From UBA11164 sp034376725 (GTDB lineage: Bacteria > Pseudomonadota > Gammaproteobacteria > Xanthomonadales > Xanthomonadaceae): a DNA stretch of 64,000 nt. The stretch spans positions 22,631 through 86,630 of the forward strand of contig JAXMJH010000009.1 in the NCBI GenBank assembly GCA_034376725.1. The letters are read 5' to 3'. This document shows, one piece after another, positions 63,866-64,000 of this stretch (positions are counted from its first letter, which is position 1; each line of letters opens with the position of its first letter). Made by a program: the position numbers and the translations under genes. The notes below the pieces were generated by a model. It was not told where the DNA came from and did no database searches. It worked only from the letters and a program-made list of their open reading frames with translations.

Positions 63866-64000
63866 CGTGTCCTAGATTTTGTGTAAACGGGCCACCGGCA
63901 GGAAACTGCCACAACACCCGGAGGCACAATGAGCAATCCCAAGCACGCGGTACCCGACGAGCTGCTGTCCAGCCTGTTGACGAACTACAAGAAGCCGGCA
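63866..64000 (+). mobile_element. Left end of an IS256-family insertion sequence (cut by window edge)
   Basis: Immediately after the second copy of the flanking repeat the sequence changes to GTGTCCTAGATTTTGTGTAA (starting at about 63867), which resembles the terminal inverted repeat of IS256-like elements, and is followed by a transposase start. The right end is outside the window, so neither the exact boundary nor a target duplication can be checked. Confidence 0.6.
63929..64000 (+). CDS. IS256-family (mutator-type) transposase, N-terminal 24 codons
   Basis: The partial product MSNPKHAVPDELLSSLLTNYKKPA matches the usual opening of IS256-group DDE transposases (pattern xxPDELLxxLLxxYKKPxDL). 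CGGAGG lies 5 nt before the ATG. The catalytic domain is beyond the window. Confidence 0.7.
   Translation, partial: MSNPKHAVPDELLSSLLTNYKKPA

Overview
The window is 64 kb of GC-rich DNA from a gammaproteobacterium. The order tpiA - secG - tRNA-Leu - nuoA-N - initiator tRNA - rimP - nusA - infB, with the whole complex I operon between secG and the nusA operon, and GGGAATC-type repeats in intergenic gaps, lean towards the Xanthomonadales/Lysobacterales (Xanthomonas, Lysobacter or Wenzhouxiangella relatives). No 16S gene is present, so this placement is inference.

1-21351, mostly minus strand: core housekeeping. infB (cut by the window edge), nusA and rimP follow an initiator tRNA-Met gene with a near-consensus promoter and two hairpin/T-tract attenuators in the leader. 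Upstream lies a complete 14-gene nuo operon (NADH:quinone oxidoreductase), with two of its junctions (nuoG/nuoF and nuoE/nuoD) filled by inverted GGGAATC-type arrays. Then come tRNA-Leu(GAG), secG, tpiA, an SDR enzyme on the plus strand and htpX.

21434-34496, plus strand: gluQ, then a storage/envelope/stress cluster: acetoacetyl-CoA reductase, a tandem universal stress protein, a 2877-residue cyclic beta-1,2-glucan synthase, the PHB regulator PhaR and a second acetoacetyl-CoA reductase. A one-mismatch FNR/Anr box lies in front of the usp-ndvB pair, suggesting low-oxygen control. This is the most system-like locus in the window.

34566-44322: a periplasmic formylglycine-generating-enzyme-like protein without the usual catalytic Cys, RNase D, tRNA-Ala(CGC), then an accessory block up to tRNA-Arg(CCT). 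The block holds a VapBC-type toxin-antitoxin pair with a dyad over its promoter, a fusion scar that looks like a DNA methyltransferase N-terminus joined to a RhuM remnant, and an SNF2 helicase/SWIM zinc-finger pair. It reads as a partly decayed defence or genome-conflict island.

44366-56085: an ALDH7-type dehydrogenase, pyrD-murB, an EamA permease, an orphan HypX (the hydrogenase-maturation CO-forming enzyme, with no hydrogenase gene in view), a PilZ-like protein, xseA, and an ECF sigma factor overlapping a membrane-anchored probable anti-sigma protein.

56301-64000: a TonB-dependent receptor, an acetolactate-synthase-like TPP enzyme paired with an aldehyde dehydrogenase, a RES-Xre toxin-antitoxin pair, a repeat-rich gap, and the first 24 codons of an IS256-family transposase cut by the window end.
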